DNA from: Corynebacterium imitans
GTDB taxonomy: Bacteria > Actinomycetota > Actinomycetes > Mycobacteriales > Mycobacteriaceae
Direction of reading: 5' to 3'
Length of the DNA: 64,000 nucleotides
Assembly: GCF_000739455.1 (NCBI RefSeq)
Contig: NZ_CP009211.1
Span: 496,001-560,000 of the forward strand
The notes beneath the pieces are model-generated. The model was given only the letters and a program-made list of their open reading frames with translations, did not search any database and had not been told where the DNA came from. The position numbers and the translations under genes were made by a program. This document shows positions 19,429-29,735 of this stretch, in pieces; position 1 is the first letter of the stretch, and every line of letters starts with the position of its first letter.

Positions 19429-20352
19429 ATGAGTCTCACTATCGCTTCTGTGAATGTCAACGGGATTCGGGCCGCCACGAAGGTCCGCAACGAGCGCAAT
19501 CTCGGGATGTTGGAGTGGCTGCGGCACACCCCGGCCGAGGTGGTGCTGATGCAGGAGGTCCGCGCGACCGAGGAGCAGGCGCGCGCTGCGCTCGCCCCGG
19601 CGCTGGAGGAAGGCTGGGAGCTTCTCGTCGCACCCGCCGAGGCCAAGGGGCGGGCCGGGGTTGGCATTTTGTCGAAGCGCCCGCTTATCGACGCCCAGAT
19701 CGGCCTCCCCGGCTTCGAAACCGCCGGCCGACTCATCGCCGCCACCCTGCCGGGCGGGGAGCGCGTCGCCTCGCTGTACCTGCCGTCGGGCGCGGCCGAG
19801 ACCGCGAAGCAGGACGAGAAGTACGAGTTCCTGGACCGCTTTGAGCCGCTGCTTCGCGAGTGGGCCGTGCAGTACCCGCAGATGGTGATCGGCGGCGACT
19901 GGAACATCTGCCACCGCCGCGAGGACCTGAAGAACTGGAAGGGCAACCGGAAGAAATCCGGCTTCCTGCCCTCGGAGCGCGCGTTTATGGACTCGGTGTT
20001 CGGCGCGTTCCCGGACGAGGAGGCACAGGATATAGAGGACAAAGACGTGGCCGGTTGGGCGGGCGCGGTCGAGTACGGCACGACCGGCACCGTGCCCGCT
20101 GCGCGTACCGCTGCGACCGAGCCGGTGTGGTTCGACGTGGCCCGTCGCTTGTCGCCGGACGCTGCGCCGTACACGTGGTGGACGTACCGCGGTCAGGCTT
20201 TTAATAACGACGCGGGGTGGCGCATCGACTACCAGGCGGCCACTGCCGACATGCTCGCGCGGGCCCAGCGCAGCTGGGTGGAAAAGGCGGAGGCGGTGGA
20301 GCTGCGCTGGTCGGACCACTCGCCGCTGTTGGTGGAGTACGCGGAGGGCTGA
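19429..20352 (+). CDS. xthA: Exodeoxyribonuclease III / AP endonuclease
   Basis: 307 residues of the exonuclease-endonuclease-phosphatase fold. It repairs abasic sites and 3' blocks in DNA. Motifs: ASVNVNGIR, LMQEVR (catalytic Glu), GGDWNICH and the C-terminal WSDHSPL. An in-frame extension upstream of 19429 runs through the icd promoter region and is not credible. The -10 TAGTCT (19416-19421) lies 7 nt before the ATG, so the mRNA is likely leaderless. The TRIC gene starts 3 nt after the stop. Confidence 0.93.
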   Translation: MSLTIASVNVNGIRAATKVRNERNLGMLEWLRHTPAEVVLMQEVRATEEQARAALAPALEEGWELLVAPAEAKGRAGVGILSKRPLIDAQIGLPGFETAGRLIAATLPGGERVASLYLPSGAAETAKQDEKYEFLDRFEPLLREWAVQYPQMVIGGDWNICHRREDLKNWKGNRKKSGFLPSERAFMDSVFGAFPDEEAQDIEDKDVAGWAGAVEYGTTGTVPAARTAATEPVWFDVARRLSPDAAPYTWWTYRGQAFNNDAGWRIDYQAATADMLARAQRSWVEKAEAVELRWSDHSPLLVEYAEG

Positions 20353-20354
20353 GC

Positions 20355-21146
20355 ATGATCGCTGATTTTTTCGCCGGCTTCAGCACTGAGCACCTGCTGG
20401 TCATCCTCTACCTCATCGGCATTATCGCCGAGGCCATGACCGCGGCAGTCGCGGCGGGCCGGATGCGCATGGACCTCTTTGGCGTGATCACCCTGGGCGC
20501 GCTCACCGCGCTCGGCGGCGGCACGGTCCGCGACGTCGTCCTGGGGACCTACCCGGTCACGTGGGTCGAGCAGCCGCTCTACCTGCTCACCGTGATTATC
20601 GCTGCGGCCGTGACGGTGCGGATCAGTTGGTTGATGGTGCGGTTGCGGCGCAGCTTCCTCGTCGCCGATGCGATCGGGCTGGCCACCTTCGCCGTGCTGG
20701 GCATCCAGACCGCGGTGAGTCACGGGCACGGCTTCATCATCGCGTGCGTGGCGGCAGTGACCACGGGCGTGTTCGGCGGCGTGCTCCGCGACGTGCTCTC
20801 GGACCGCGTCCCGCTCGTCTTCCACAAGGAGATGTACGCCTCGGCCGCCGTTATCGGCGTCATGGTGTGGTGGGGGCTTGACTGGCTGGGCGCGCACGAA
20901 TGGGTGGTCATCTTGGCTACGCTCGCGACAGTCCTCGGAGTACGACTGCTCTCCCTGAAGCGGGGCTGGAGCCTGCCCGTCTACGAGTACGACGAGGAGG
21001 CGGCGGCCGCCTACGACCCTCGCGACGCGCTGACCACGTTTTTGTATCAGCGCGCCCGCCGCATCCCGGGTGCCCGGACGGCGTACCGGGGCCTGCGGAA
21101 GATGCGGCTGCCTCCGAGCAGCGAGCGCCGCCGGCCGGAAAACTAA
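20355..21146 (+). CDS. TRIC-type (UPF0126) cation-channel-like membrane protein
   Basis: 263 residues with seven hydrophobic helices arranged as two repeats, each carrying the family's glycine motif: GGGTVRDVVLG and GGVLRDVLSD. Prokaryotic TRIC homologues form trimeric potassium or monovalent-cation channels. A C-terminal basic cytoplasmic tail of about 60 residues follows. It is cotranscribed with xthA. A second paralogue lies at 26216-27367. Confidence 0.85.
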   Translation: MIADFFAGFSTEHLLVILYLIGIIAEAMTAAVAAGRMRMDLFGVITLGALTALGGGTVRDVVLGTYPVTWVEQPLYLLTVIIAAAVTVRISWLMVRLRRSFLVADAIGLATFAVLGIQTAVSHGHGFIIACVAAVTTGVFGGVLRDVLSDRVPLVFHKEMYASAAVIGVMVWWGLDWLGAHEWVVILATLATVLGVRLLSLKRGWSLPVYEYDEEAAAAYDPRDALTTFLYQRARRIPGARTAYRGLRKMRLPPSSERRRPEN

Positions 21147-21152
21147 GATGCG

Positions 21153-21188
21153 CGCTCCGCCCCCAGATTTGGGGAGGCGGGGCTTTTT
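21153..21188 (+). terminator. Rho-independent terminator after the xthA-TRIC operon
   Basis: A GC-rich imperfect stem (CCGCCCCCA with TGGGGAGGCGG, one bulge) around a short loop, directly followed by six T residues. Confidence 0.8.
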
Positions 21189-21195
21189 TCGGGGA

Positions 21196-21229
21196 TTGAC
21201 TGAACGGTGTTCAAGGTATGCGGTAGCCT
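21196..21229 (+). promoter_or_regulatory. bioB promoter with BioQ operator
   Basis: TTGACT (21196-21201) is a good -35. The 13-bp perfect palindrome TGAACGGTGTTCA (21201-21213) overlaps its last base and covers the spacer. It matches the TGAAC-N3-GTTCA type boxes bound by the TetR-family biotin regulator BioQ in Corynebacterium. The -10 is weaker (TATGCG at 21217 or TAGCCT at 21224). Position over the core promoter fits repression when biotin is plentiful. Confidence 0.8.
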
Positions 21230-21265
21230 TTTGTCAGTCATTACATTGAGAACGGAGTATTACCC

Positions 21266-22312
21266 ATGTCACATGCACCAATTCTTGATATCGCCCGCGA
21301 AAAGGCCCTGGAAAAGGGCGAAGGCCTGAACCAGGAGGAGATCCTCCAGGTCCTCCAAGTTCCGGACGAGGACCTGAAGGAACTGCTGGAGATCGCGCAC
21401 GAAACCCGTATCAAGCACTGCGGCGTGGACGTCTCGCTCGAGGGCATCATCTCCCTGAAGACCGGCGGCTGCCCCGAGGACTGCCACTTCTGCTCCCAGT
21501 CCGGACTGTTCGAGTCCCCAGTCCGCGCCGTGACCCTGGACATCAACGAGCTCGTCGAGGCTGCCAAGCAATCCGAGAAGATGGGCGCGGCCGAGTTCTG
21601 CATCGTCGCCGCCGTGAAGAGCCCGACCCAGCAGCTGCTCGACCAGGTCGCCGAAGCGGTCACCGCCATCCAAGAGGAAGTGGACATTTCTATTTCCGCC
21701 TCCCTGGGCATCCTCACCCAGGACCAGGCACGCCAGCTCAAGCAGATGGGCGTGTCCCGCTACAACCACAACTTCGAAACCGCGAAGTCCTTCTTCCCCA
21801 ACGTGGTGACCACCCACACCTGGGAGGAGCGCAAGAACACCCTCGAGTACGTGCTGGCAGAGGGCATGGAGACCTGCTGCGGCGGCATCATCGGCCTGGG
21901 CGAGTCCCTGGAGCAGCGCGCCGAGTTCGCCGCCCAGCTCGCCGAGATCGAGCCGCACGAGGTTCCGATGAACTTCCTCGACCCGCGCCCGGGCACCCCG
22001 TTTGAGGACCGCCCGCTGGTTCCGCAGGGCGAGGCGCTGCGCGCTGTGGCCGCGTTCCGCCTGGCTATGCCGACCGCCCAGCTGCGCTTTGCCGGCGGCA
22101 CCGAGCTCGCGCTTGGCGACGACGGCACCGAAGCCGGCCTCCTTGGCGGCGCCAACGCGATTATCGGCGGTAACTACCTGACCACCCTGGGCCGCCCGAT
22201 CGAGCAGGACCGCGAGGCCGTTGACCGCGTGCTCGACCTGGGCATCACCCCGGTCGGCCAGAAGATGAAGTCCGGCCACGGCGCGCTCTACGACACCATC
22301 AAGGCCCTCTAA
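21266..22312 (+). CDS. bioB: Biotin synthase
   Basis: 348 residues, radical-SAM enzyme that inserts sulfur into dethiobiotin. CPEDCHFC provides the three cysteines of the 4Fe-4S cluster (residues about 73-80). Further conserved segments are [31 protein letters not shown] and [10 protein letters not shown] BioQ box overlaps its promoter. The stop overlaps the bsaP start as TAATG, giving coupled synthesis of the enzyme and its auxiliary factor. A decayed second copy is at 12765-13655. Confidence 0.96.
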   Translation: MSHAPILDIAREKALEKGEGLNQEEILQVLQVPDEDLKELLEIAHETRIKHCGVDVSLEGIISLKTGGCPEDCHFCSQSGLFESPVRAVTLDINELVEAAKQSEKMGAAEFCIVAAVKSPTQQLLDQVAEAVTAIQEEVDISISASLGILTQDQARQLKQMGVSRYNHNFETAKSFFPNVVTTHTWEERKNTLEYVLAEGMETCCGGIIGLGESLEQRAEFAAQLAEIEPHEVPMNFLDPRPGTPFEDRPLVPQGEALRAVAAFRLAMPTAQLRFAGGTELALGDDGTEAGLLGGANAIIGGNYLTTLGRPIEQDREAVDRVLDLGITPVGQKMKSGHGALYDTIKAL

Positions 22313-22515
22313 TGCGCGTGCCCGACAGCACCGAGCTTGCCGACGCCATCCTGTCCGGCGAGCTCCAGCTGCCCGTCAACCCGAACCGCCCCTACGACGC
22401 GCCGCGGATCTGCCCGGTCTGCGAGCGCCGCATGGTGGTGAAAATCAGCCCCTTCGGGTGGGAGGCCTGCTGCTCCCGCCACGGGCTGCTGCGCTCGGAG
22501 TGGTTGGAGCATTAG
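22312..22515 (+). CDS. bsaP: Biotin synthase auxiliary protein BsaP
   Basis: 67 residues with PYDAPRICPVCERRMVVKIS, a downstream CC pair and RHGLLRSEW. It matches the small cysteine-rich protein encoded after bioB in mycobacteria and corynebacteria, reported to bind an Fe-S cluster and to be required for actinobacterial BioB turnover. The four cysteines (C-x2-C and CC) are plausible ligands. The start overlaps the bioB stop by one base. The 233 bp that follow to trpS show no gene. Confidence 0.85.
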   Translation: MRVPDSTELADAILSGELQLPVNPNRPYDAPRICPVCERRMVVKISPFGWEACCSRHGLLRSEWLEH

Positions 22516-22742
22516 AGGTCCTGGAGGGGCTCAGTGAAGTCGGATTGCTGCGTCCAGTTCAGCAGCCTCTTTCCGCCACTCTGGGTCGCGAGCTCAGCTC
22601 CGCTCCTGATTTGTCCAACGGCGCGTTTGTCATGCCAAAACCCTAGTGGTGCGTCTAGCCAAAGTGAAGGGCGGCGGAGACTGAACCTCCGGGAGTTTTC
22701 CCACCCAAACCCGCTCTTCCGCCCGCGCTACGGATAGACTAA

Positions 22743-23753
<1,011 letters not shown>

Positions 23754-23836
23754 GCGCTCGCTTATCGACGGCTGCGTCTTTCCTCTACGATTGAGTTCCT
23801 GACACCAGCTCACTGAACTTGAGGAAGGACTGCCGT

Positions 23837-24931
23837 ATGGCAACATCGACGTCGCCAACCAAGGCGTACACCGACGACCATGGCATCGAACGCGCAACGA
23901 AGCAGCAGCAGGAGGGCGCCGCTGACGAGATCGCGGAGAAGGCCCCGGCCGTCGGCCACCTGATGCGCATGAACGAGCGCTTCGCGGCGCAGGGCGGCAA
24001 CCAGTTTGCCGCGGGCGTGACGTACTTTTCTGTGTTGTCGCTGTTCCCGCTTTTGATGCTGGTGTTCGCTGGCCTTGGTTTCTTCCTCAACGCGCGGCCT
24101 GACCTGATGCAGCAGATTCAGGACCAGGTCACCCAAAGCATGGACGGGGACCTAGGCGAGATGGTCAACGGCCTGATCGCCTCTGCGATTGATCAGCGCG
24201 GGGCCGTGGCCGGGATCGGTTTGCTCACCACCCTGTGGTCCGGCCTGGGCTGGATGAACAACCTGCGCGTCGGTGTGTCCGCCATGTGGAACCTGGACGC
24301 GGACGAGGGCGGCAACTTCGTGACGAAGAAGCTGTGGGACCTGCTCGGCCTCATTGGCCTGATCGTCCTGTTCGTCGTCGCGTTTGCAGTCACGGCGCTG
24401 GGCGTGTCCAGCTGGACTAATACTCTGCTTGAGTACGTCGGTCTCGACGAGGTACCGGGCGCGCGCGTGCTCGTGTGGGTGGTTGGCCTGCTCGTTGGCG
24501 TGCTGGCGAACTTCCTGGTCATGCTGTGGGTGGTCATGTTCCTGCCACGCACGAAGGTGCCGGTGAAATCCGGTATGAAGGGCGCGCTGCTCGGCGCGGT
24601 CATCTTCGAGGTGATCAAGCAGTTCGCCGGCGTGATCATCAGCTCGCTGACGGGCAACCCGGCCGGTGCCATCTTCGGCCCGTTGATCTCGCTGATGGTC
24701 GTGATGTACCTGATCTGGCGCGTGGTGCTCTACGTCTCCGCCTGGACGGCGACGACGGAGGAGAGCCTGCGCCTGGCACCGGCAGAGGTGCCGGAGCCCG
24801 CAGTGATTAACGTGCGCGCGGGTGCCGCCCGCCAGGAAACGCGCAGCACTGGTACCGGCAAGGCGGTCGGTGTTGGCGCGGCTATTGGCGCGCTCGGTGT
24901 CGGGGTCGTTTCCCTCTTGACCCGAGACTAA
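23837..24931 (+). CDS. YihY/BrkB-family inner-membrane protein
   Basis: 364 residues with about six hydrophobic segments (YFSVLSLFPLLMLVFAGLGFF, LLTTLWSGLGW, LLGLIGLIVLFVVAF and others) in the order typical of the YihY/BrkB family, once wrongly called RNase BN. Function is not established. The ATG at 23837 has GAGGAAGGA upstream; an in-frame TTG at 23819 is less likely. The 3' end overlaps the convergent dacB gene by 50 bp. Confidence 0.8.
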   Translation: MATSTSPTKAYTDDHGIERATKQQQEGAADEIAEKAPAVGHLMRMNERFAAQGGNQFAAGVTYFSVLSLFPLLMLVFAGLGFFLNARPDLMQQIQDQVTQSMDGDLGEMVNGLIASAIDQRGAVAGIGLLTTLWSGLGWMNNLRVGVSAMWNLDADEGGNFVTKKLWDLLGLIGLIVLFVVAFAVTALGVSSWTNTLLEYVGLDEVPGARVLVWVVGLLVGVLANFLVMLWVVMFLPRTKVPVKSGMKGALLGAVIFEVIKQFAGVIISSLTGNPAGAIFGPLISLMVVMYLIWRVVLYVSAWTATTEESLRLAPAEVPEPAVINVRAGAARQETRSTGTGKAVGVGAAIGALGVGVVSLLTRD

Positions 24932-26165
24932 GCACAAGCGCCACAAGCGCGAGCACGGTGACACCGGCGACGATCCCGATGGACAGCCACGGGATTGTTG
25001 CCGGTTTTTCTTCTATTGCAGGGGCAGCAGTCGGGGTGGGAGTAGGCGTGGGGGAGGGGGTCACGGGGGCGTCGAGAAGCGAGGCGACGCCCGCACCTGC
25101 GGCGATCGGGTAGGCGGCATGCAGCAGCTCCTGCGCCTGGCCCCACGCGCGGTGCTTACCGATCGTGGTGTCGAGGACGACGGCAAAAAGGCGGCGGCCG
25201 TCGTGGTTGACGGCGCCGACGAAGGTGTGGTTCGCGTCGTCGGTGAACCCGGTCTTGCCGCCGATCCCGTCCGGGTCCTGCAGGTAGAGCTGGTTGTCGT
25301 TCCACATCTCGAAGCCGGGTGTGTCATCGAAGCCGGGGAAGGGGTAAGACTCCGTGTCGACCGTCGCCGCGAAGACGGGGTTGTTGAAGGCGGCGCGGTA
25401 GGCCAGGCCCAGGTCCCAGGCGGAAGACGACATGCCGGGGGCGTCGAGCCCGGAGTAGGAGGCGACGAAGGTGTCGCGCATGCCCAACTCGTGGGCGAGC
25501 GCGTTGACCTTGCGCAGGGTTTCCTCGTCGCCGCCGAGCTCCTGGGCGAGCGCGTGCGCCGTGTCGTTGCCGGACGACATGAGCAGACCGTGCAGCAGAT
25601 CGTCGACGGTGTAGATGCCGCCCGCGCCGAGGCCTGCGCGCGAGCCTTCCTGGTCCGCGGACTCCGCCGAGACGGTGACCTGCTTGTCCAGCGGGAGCTC
25701 ATTGATGGCGACGAGCGCGAGGAGCACCTTGATCACCGACGCAGGCCGGTAGCGCCCGTGCGGATCCTTCATTGCCACGACCTCGCCGGTGTCCGCATCG
25801 GCGACGAGCCAGGCCGAGGCGTAGACGTCGTCGGGGACCTCGTAGCCCGCCGGGGCGCTGACGCCGCACGGGCCGTCGTAGTCCTGCGGCAGTGGGGGCG
25901 GGGTAGGCGCGCCCGGCGCGAGCCGCTCCGAGGTGGACACGGCCCGGGGCGGGTGCTGCGCGTTCGGGCAATTATCGGTGTTGGGTGCCTCGATGCGCAC
26001 AGGCGGGATCCATTCGCCGTTGTCGGCGAAGTAGCCCTCAACCGGCTCCAGGGGCCACTCCGTCAGCGGATCGGGTTCTTGTGCGGCAGCCGGGGAAGCG
26101 AGCGCGAGCGGGGCGCTGAGCAGCAGCGCGGAGAGACAGAGTGAAAGATGAGCGTTTCCAGGCAC
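24882..26165 (-). CDS. D-alanyl-D-alanine carboxypeptidase (peptidase S11)
   Basis: 427 residues, secreted and probably anchored. A signal peptide ends near ALASPAAAQ. The three penicillin-binding motifs are visible: SVIK (SxxK, near 142), SGN (near 195) and KTG (near 305). A C-terminal hydrophobic helix (IGIVAGVTVLALVALVLSLG) followed by basic residues anchors it. The enzyme trims the terminal D-Ala of peptidoglycan pentapeptides. GTG 26165 is preferred because TAGCAT lies 8 nt upstream; the in-frame GTG at 26192 is the alternative. Confidence 0.88.
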   Translation of the reverse strand: MPGNAHLSLCLSALLLSAPLALASPAAAQEPDPLTEWPLEPVEGYFADNGEWIPPVRIEAPNTDNCPNAQHPPRAVSTSERLAPGAPTPPPLPQDYDGPCGVSAPAGYEVPDDVYASAWLVADADTGEVVAMKDPHGRYRPASVIKVLLALVAINELPLDKQVTVSAESADQEGSRAGLGAGGIYTVDDLLHGLLMSSGNDTAHALAQELGGDEETLRKVNALAHELGMRDTFVASYSGLDAPGMSSSAWDLGLAYRAAFNNPVFAATVDTESYPFPGFDDTPGFEMWNDNQLYLQDPDGIGGKTGFTDDANHTFVGAVNHDGRRLFAVVLDTTIGKHRAWGQAQELLHAAYPIAAGAGVASLLDAPVTPSPTPTPTPTAAPAIEEKPATIPWLSIGIVAGVTVLALVALVLSLGSRGKRPRHRARQ

Positions 26166-26215
26166 AGGGACTGATGCTACGCCGCCGGACACGCGGGGCA
26201 GTGGCGCGGCACGCG

Positions 26216-27367
26216 CTACGCCTCCTTATCGCGTTGCGCGTAGCGGGCGGCGAGGCGTTCGATCAGTTCGTCGGTGAGTTTTTCGTCGGCGAGGATCGTG
26301 TCCAACATGTCGTTGTGCATCGCCACCGTCTCCGGATCGACGGCCTCGAACTGGCCGGTAGTGTGGGTTTCTGCGTCGTAGTCGTCGTAGGAGTCGCCGG
26401 CGAGGTCGACGCCGAGGCCGTCGAACAGGCTCTCTTCCTCTTTGGCGTACTCGGGCTGCGGGATGCCCGCCTCAGCGAGCATCGACGGGTCGATCGCGGC
26501 GAACTCGGTGGTGAAATCCTCGAGGAAATCGTTCGCCTCGTGCTGCGCGGTGGAGCGGCGCTTGCCCTTCTTTACCTCGTTTTCGATCCGGCGTTGCAGC
26601 GCCTTTTCCATCTGGCGGTGGCGCCAGGAGCGCACGCGCGTCGGCTCCAGCTCGCGGGCGACGGCGCGGGAGCGGTGCTCCGCCTTCTTCGCCAGCGTGG
26701 CCACCTGGGCCGCGCCCTGGTTTACCGGGGCGTACTCGGAGTTGGTGGACACGCGCCAGTTGCCGTAGTACCCGATGAGGAACAGCGCAAAACTCACCAC
26801 GGGTCCCAGGATCATGCCGAGCGCCATATACCCGGTGGCGCTACCGAGCAGCGTGATCAGCGAGCAGGCGACCGCGGGGATGACGGTGGGTTGGTTGTCG
26901 CCGAAGATGGAGGGCACGCCGCCGGTGACGACGTCGCGAAGCATGCCGCCGCCGGTCGCGGTAAACACGCCCATCATGATCGTGGGCAGAATTGGCAGCC
27001 CGTATTGGATCGCTTTCGATGCGCCTGTCGACGCCCACAGCGCGGACACCAGCGCATCGCCGTGGCTCTGGAGGAACTCCCAGGCTTTGCCCTTGAAATA
27101 GGTGAAGCGGGCGATCAGTGCGCCCGTGAACGCGAGGATGAGGTACTCCGGCTGGCTCATGGCGGCGACGGTGCCTTCGTTGATCAGGACGTCGCGAAGC
27201 ATGCCGCCGCCGAGGGCGGACAGCATGGCGATGAAGAAGAAGCCGATGATGTCGTAGCCGCGGTGGCGGGCGAGCGTGCCGCCGATGACGCCCATCAGCA
27301 GCACGCCGGATACGTCAAACCAGCGGTAGATGGACGTGATGAGCGGATCGACTTGGTCGGCAGTCAT
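26216..27367 (-). CDS. TRIC-type (UPF0126) membrane protein with long cytoplasmic tail
   Basis: 383 residues. The first ~205 residues are a seven-helix TRIC domain with both glycine motifs (GGGMLRDVLIN and GGGMLRDVVTG). The last ~170 residues are charged, partly coiled-coil (RSWRHRQMEKALQRRIENEVKKGKRR) and acidic near the end, and have no recognised family. Paralogue of 20355-21146. TAGAAT (27381-27376 on the minus strand) lies 8 nt before the ATG, indicating a leaderless transcript. Confidence 0.83.
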   Translation of the reverse strand: MTADQVDPLITSIYRWFDVSGVLLMGVIGGTLARHRGYDIIGFFFIAMLSALGGGMLRDVLINEGTVAAMSQPEYLILAFTGALIARFTYFKGKAWEFLQSHGDALVSALWASTGASKAIQYGLPILPTIMMGVFTATGGGMLRDVVTGGVPSIFGDNQPTVIPAVACSLITLLGSATGYMALGMILGPVVSFALFLIGYYGNWRVSTNSEYAPVNQGAAQVATLAKKAEHRSRAVARELEPTRVRSWRHRQMEKALQRRIENEVKKGKRRSTAQHEANDFLEDFTTEFAAIDPSMLAEAGIPQPEYAKEEESLFDGLGVDLAGDSYDDYDAETHTTGQFEAVDPETVAMHNDMLDTILADEKLTDELIERLAARYAQRDKEA

Positions 27368-27416
27368 AGCACCACATTCTAAGAGATGACCAGTGGCGGC
27401 GGCCGAAGAGTGCGAC

Positions 27417-28655
27417 CTAGAACTTGGAGAAGCGCTTGATCAGCTGGTCTTCCATCTCGCGCCAGCTCTGCGCCTTATCCGTAAACGGTGCGGACGGCAC
27501 GTAGCCTGCGGCCTCGGTGGAGCCGAGCATGTACGCCAGGTAGTCCTGGAAGCGCGGGTTGGCCAGCAGGAACTCGTTGAGGGAGTCGTCCTTGGCCCAG
27601 TCCGCGGCGTCGGCAAGCAGCTCGTAGGCCTTCGCCATCTGCTGGGTGTCCACCGCGTCGACGCCCTTGGCAATGTCCTCAGCCAGGCCGTTGAAGGAAT
27701 AGGAGTTGTCCGGGTGGACCTCCACCTTCAGCGTGCCGGCGTTTGCCGCGCTGACCAGATCAGGCCAGGTGGACACGCCGCCGAGGTCGTGGTCGTCGTG
27801 CTCCAGGATCCAGCGGGTCAGGTGCTTGCCGGTGGGGAAGGTAAAGATTTCGCCGAACTTGCCCAAGAACACCGGGGTGGAGCCCAGGTAGGTGCGCAGC
27901 GTGTAGACGCTTTTGCCCTGCACCGAGATTTTCACCGGGTCGATGCCAGCGGTGGCCCACAGCGTGGAGTCGTACGGGTCGGCGGCAGCGGCCTGCTCCC
28001 GCGCCTTGGACTCTTCCGCCTGCTTCGCCTGCGCGCGGGCGGCCTCGGCGGATTCGATGGCGCTTTGAGCGGCGCTGACCGCAGTCGCGTCGAGCTCGCT
28101 TGTCGGCACGCGGCGCACCGAGTCATCCAGCGAGGCGACGACGTCCTTCCAATTCGCCAGCACGACGTGGCCGAGGCCGGACCATTCGTCCATGCCGTTG
28201 TCGCCGGAGTAGTGCTCCGAGCCGCGGGCGACGTTGCCCAGCACCGAGTGGGAGGCGAAGAAGATCTGCGCTTGCTCGGCGCTCGCCACATCAGCCAGGG
28301 AGCGCGCGACCTGCAGCACGCCGTTGAGCGAGGACACGTTCACGTGGCTCGGGCGCCCAGCCAAGTACTCGGGCGCGCCGATGATGTCGAAGGTGTGCTT
28401 CTCATCCGGAACAACCCGGTCGTCGCCCTGGGCGCTAAAGGCCTTCCACTTCGGGTGGTCGCTCAGGTCGTGCTTGGCGTGCGTGTTCAGGTACGCCAGC
28501 AGCTCGGCTGGTGAGTCGAACACTAACACGGATTCGTCATCGCCCAGGAACGCCTGCCATTCGGCGCCGTGTTCCTTCCAGGTTGGAGCCCACAGGGTGT
28601 AGAAGTCGCCCTGGGTCAGCGAGATTTTCACGGGGAGGATTGCGCGCGTGCTCAT
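27417..28655 (-). CDS. Unknown two-domain protein with an internal duplication
   Basis: 412 residues, no signal peptide or membrane segment. The N-terminal part (VKISLTQGDFYTLWAP ... FDSPAELLAYLNTHAKHDL) and the C-terminal part (VKISVQGKSVYTLRTY ... FPTGKHLTRWILEHDDHDL) look like two copies of one domain. They are joined by an Ala/Glu-rich helical linker around residues 195-230. No family was recognised. TAGAGT lies 8 nt before the ATG at 28655, which favours this start over the longer in-frame one. Confidence 0.7.
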   Translation of the reverse strand: MSTRAILPVKISLTQGDFYTLWAPTWKEHGAEWQAFLGDDESVLVFDSPAELLAYLNTHAKHDLSDHPKWKAFSAQGDDRVVPDEKHTFDIIGAPEYLAGRPSHVNVSSLNGVLQVARSLADVASAEQAQIFFASHSVLGNVARGSEHYSGDNGMDEWSGLGHVVLANWKDVVASLDDSVRRVPTSELDATAVSAAQSAIESAEAARAQAKQAEESKAREQAAAADPYDSTLWATAGIDPVKISVQGKSVYTLRTYLGSTPVFLGKFGEIFTFPTGKHLTRWILEHDDHDLGGVSTWPDLVSAANAGTLKVEVHPDNSYSFNGLAEDIAKGVDAVDTQQMAKAYELLADAADWAKDDSLNEFLLANPRFQDYLAYMLGSTEAAGYVPSAPFTDKAQSWREMEDQLIKRFSKF

Positions 28656-28706
28656 GAACGCAAACTCTACTAAAACCCAGCGCGCGCACCACACCCAACC
28701 CGCGCG

Positions 28707-29735
28707 CTAGGCAGTCGGCCGCCAGAAGCCACGGAACGGCATGCCGATGTTTTCGGTGCGCACCGGGTTGAGCTGGACGGGGTCGCCCGCCTCGATCATC
28801 ATCCCGTCCCCGGCGTACATGGCCACGTGCCCGTCCCACACCACCAGGTCGCCTTCCTGCAGGTCCTCGTAGGCGACCTGCTGGCCGATGGCTTGTTCCG
28901 CGGCGGTGCGCGGGATGTCTACCCCGGCCTGGTTGTAGGCCCAGGAGGTCAGTCCTGAACAGTCGAAGCCGCCCGGCTGGCTGCCGCCCCACACGTACGG
29001 GGTGCCCAGCTGCGACTTCGCTGCCTGGACGGCGGCGTTGCCCGCGGCGTTGGGGCGCTCGCCCAGCTCGTCGGAGACCGGCTGGTTCGGCTCCGGCGGG
29101 GCGACATCTGTGGAGGCGGCGGTGGGGGTGACCTGTGGGGCGTCGGCAAGCGAGCGCAGCGTATGCTCGGCCTGCTGGGCAATTGGCGACGCCTTAAGCG
29201 CCTGCTGTGCCTGACGCGCCGCCGTCGTTTCATTGAGCTGGTTGGCCAGGCTATCCAAATCCTTGCCGAGCGTATCCAGGATGAGACCCGCCCGGGTCAG
29301 GCCGGCGGTGACGACGGGCGCGGCTGCGGCGAGTTGGGCGAGCGGGCCGCCCACGGTGGCGGCACCAGCTGCGGCGAGCGCGTTGCGCACCATCGAATTG
29401 GCGGTGGTTACGAGCTCGGCGACTGCCGTGGCGACGTAGACGCCGCCCGCAACGACGAGGTCGCTGATCTCGTCGCGCTGCGCGGCGAGCGACACGGCGG
29501 CCTCCTGGAAGCGCTGCGGGTCACCGCCGACCATTGCAGCGAGCGCGCCGAAGTCGTCGAAGCCCGGGGTGGAAAACGGCGGCAGGGTGGGGATCGGCTC
29601 GGGGCATGCCCCGAGGATCTTGCCCATGGCGTAGATCGGGTCGATGGGGGAGCCTTTGACCACGTTGAGCGTGGCGTCAACCGTGGGGTGCTGCGCGAAT
29701 TGGGTGAGCGCGCTACCGAGTGTTGGTGTGCTCAC
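28707..29735 (-). CDS. NlpC/P60-family peptidoglycan endopeptidase with helical N-terminal domain
   Basis: 342 residues. The last ~115 residues are an NlpC/P60 cysteine peptidase: YVWGGSQPGGFDCSGLTSWAY carries the nucleophile and DGHVAMYAG the histidine. The first ~190 residues are helical and Ala-rich with no clear signal peptide. The GTG at 29735 overlaps the stop of the upstream small gene (GTGA) and has GGAGG upstream, so the pair is translationally coupled. A role in cell-wall hydrolysis is likely; how it leaves the cytoplasm is unclear. Confidence 0.82.
   Translation of the reverse strand: MSTPTLGSALTQFAQHPTVDATLNVVKGSPIDPIYAMGKILGACPEPIPTLPPFSTPGFDDFGALAAMVGGDPQRFQEAAVSLAAQRDEISDLVVAGGVYVATAVAELVTTANSMVRNALAAAGAATVGGPLAQLAAAAPVVTAGLTRAGLILDTLGKDLDSLANQLNETTAARQAQQALKASPIAQQAEHTLRSLADAPQVTPTAASTDVAPPEPNQPVSDELGERPNAAGNAAVQAAKSQLGTPYVWGGSQPGGFDCSGLTSWAYNQAGVDIPRTAAEQAIGQQVAYEDLQEGDLVVWDGHVAMYAGDGMMIEAGDPVQLNPVRTENIGMPFRGFWRPTA

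Noticed and set aside
23836..24931. Ribonuclease BN
   Set aside because: The YihY/BrkB family was historically misassigned; true RNase BN is an unrelated metallo-beta-lactamase-fold enzyme.
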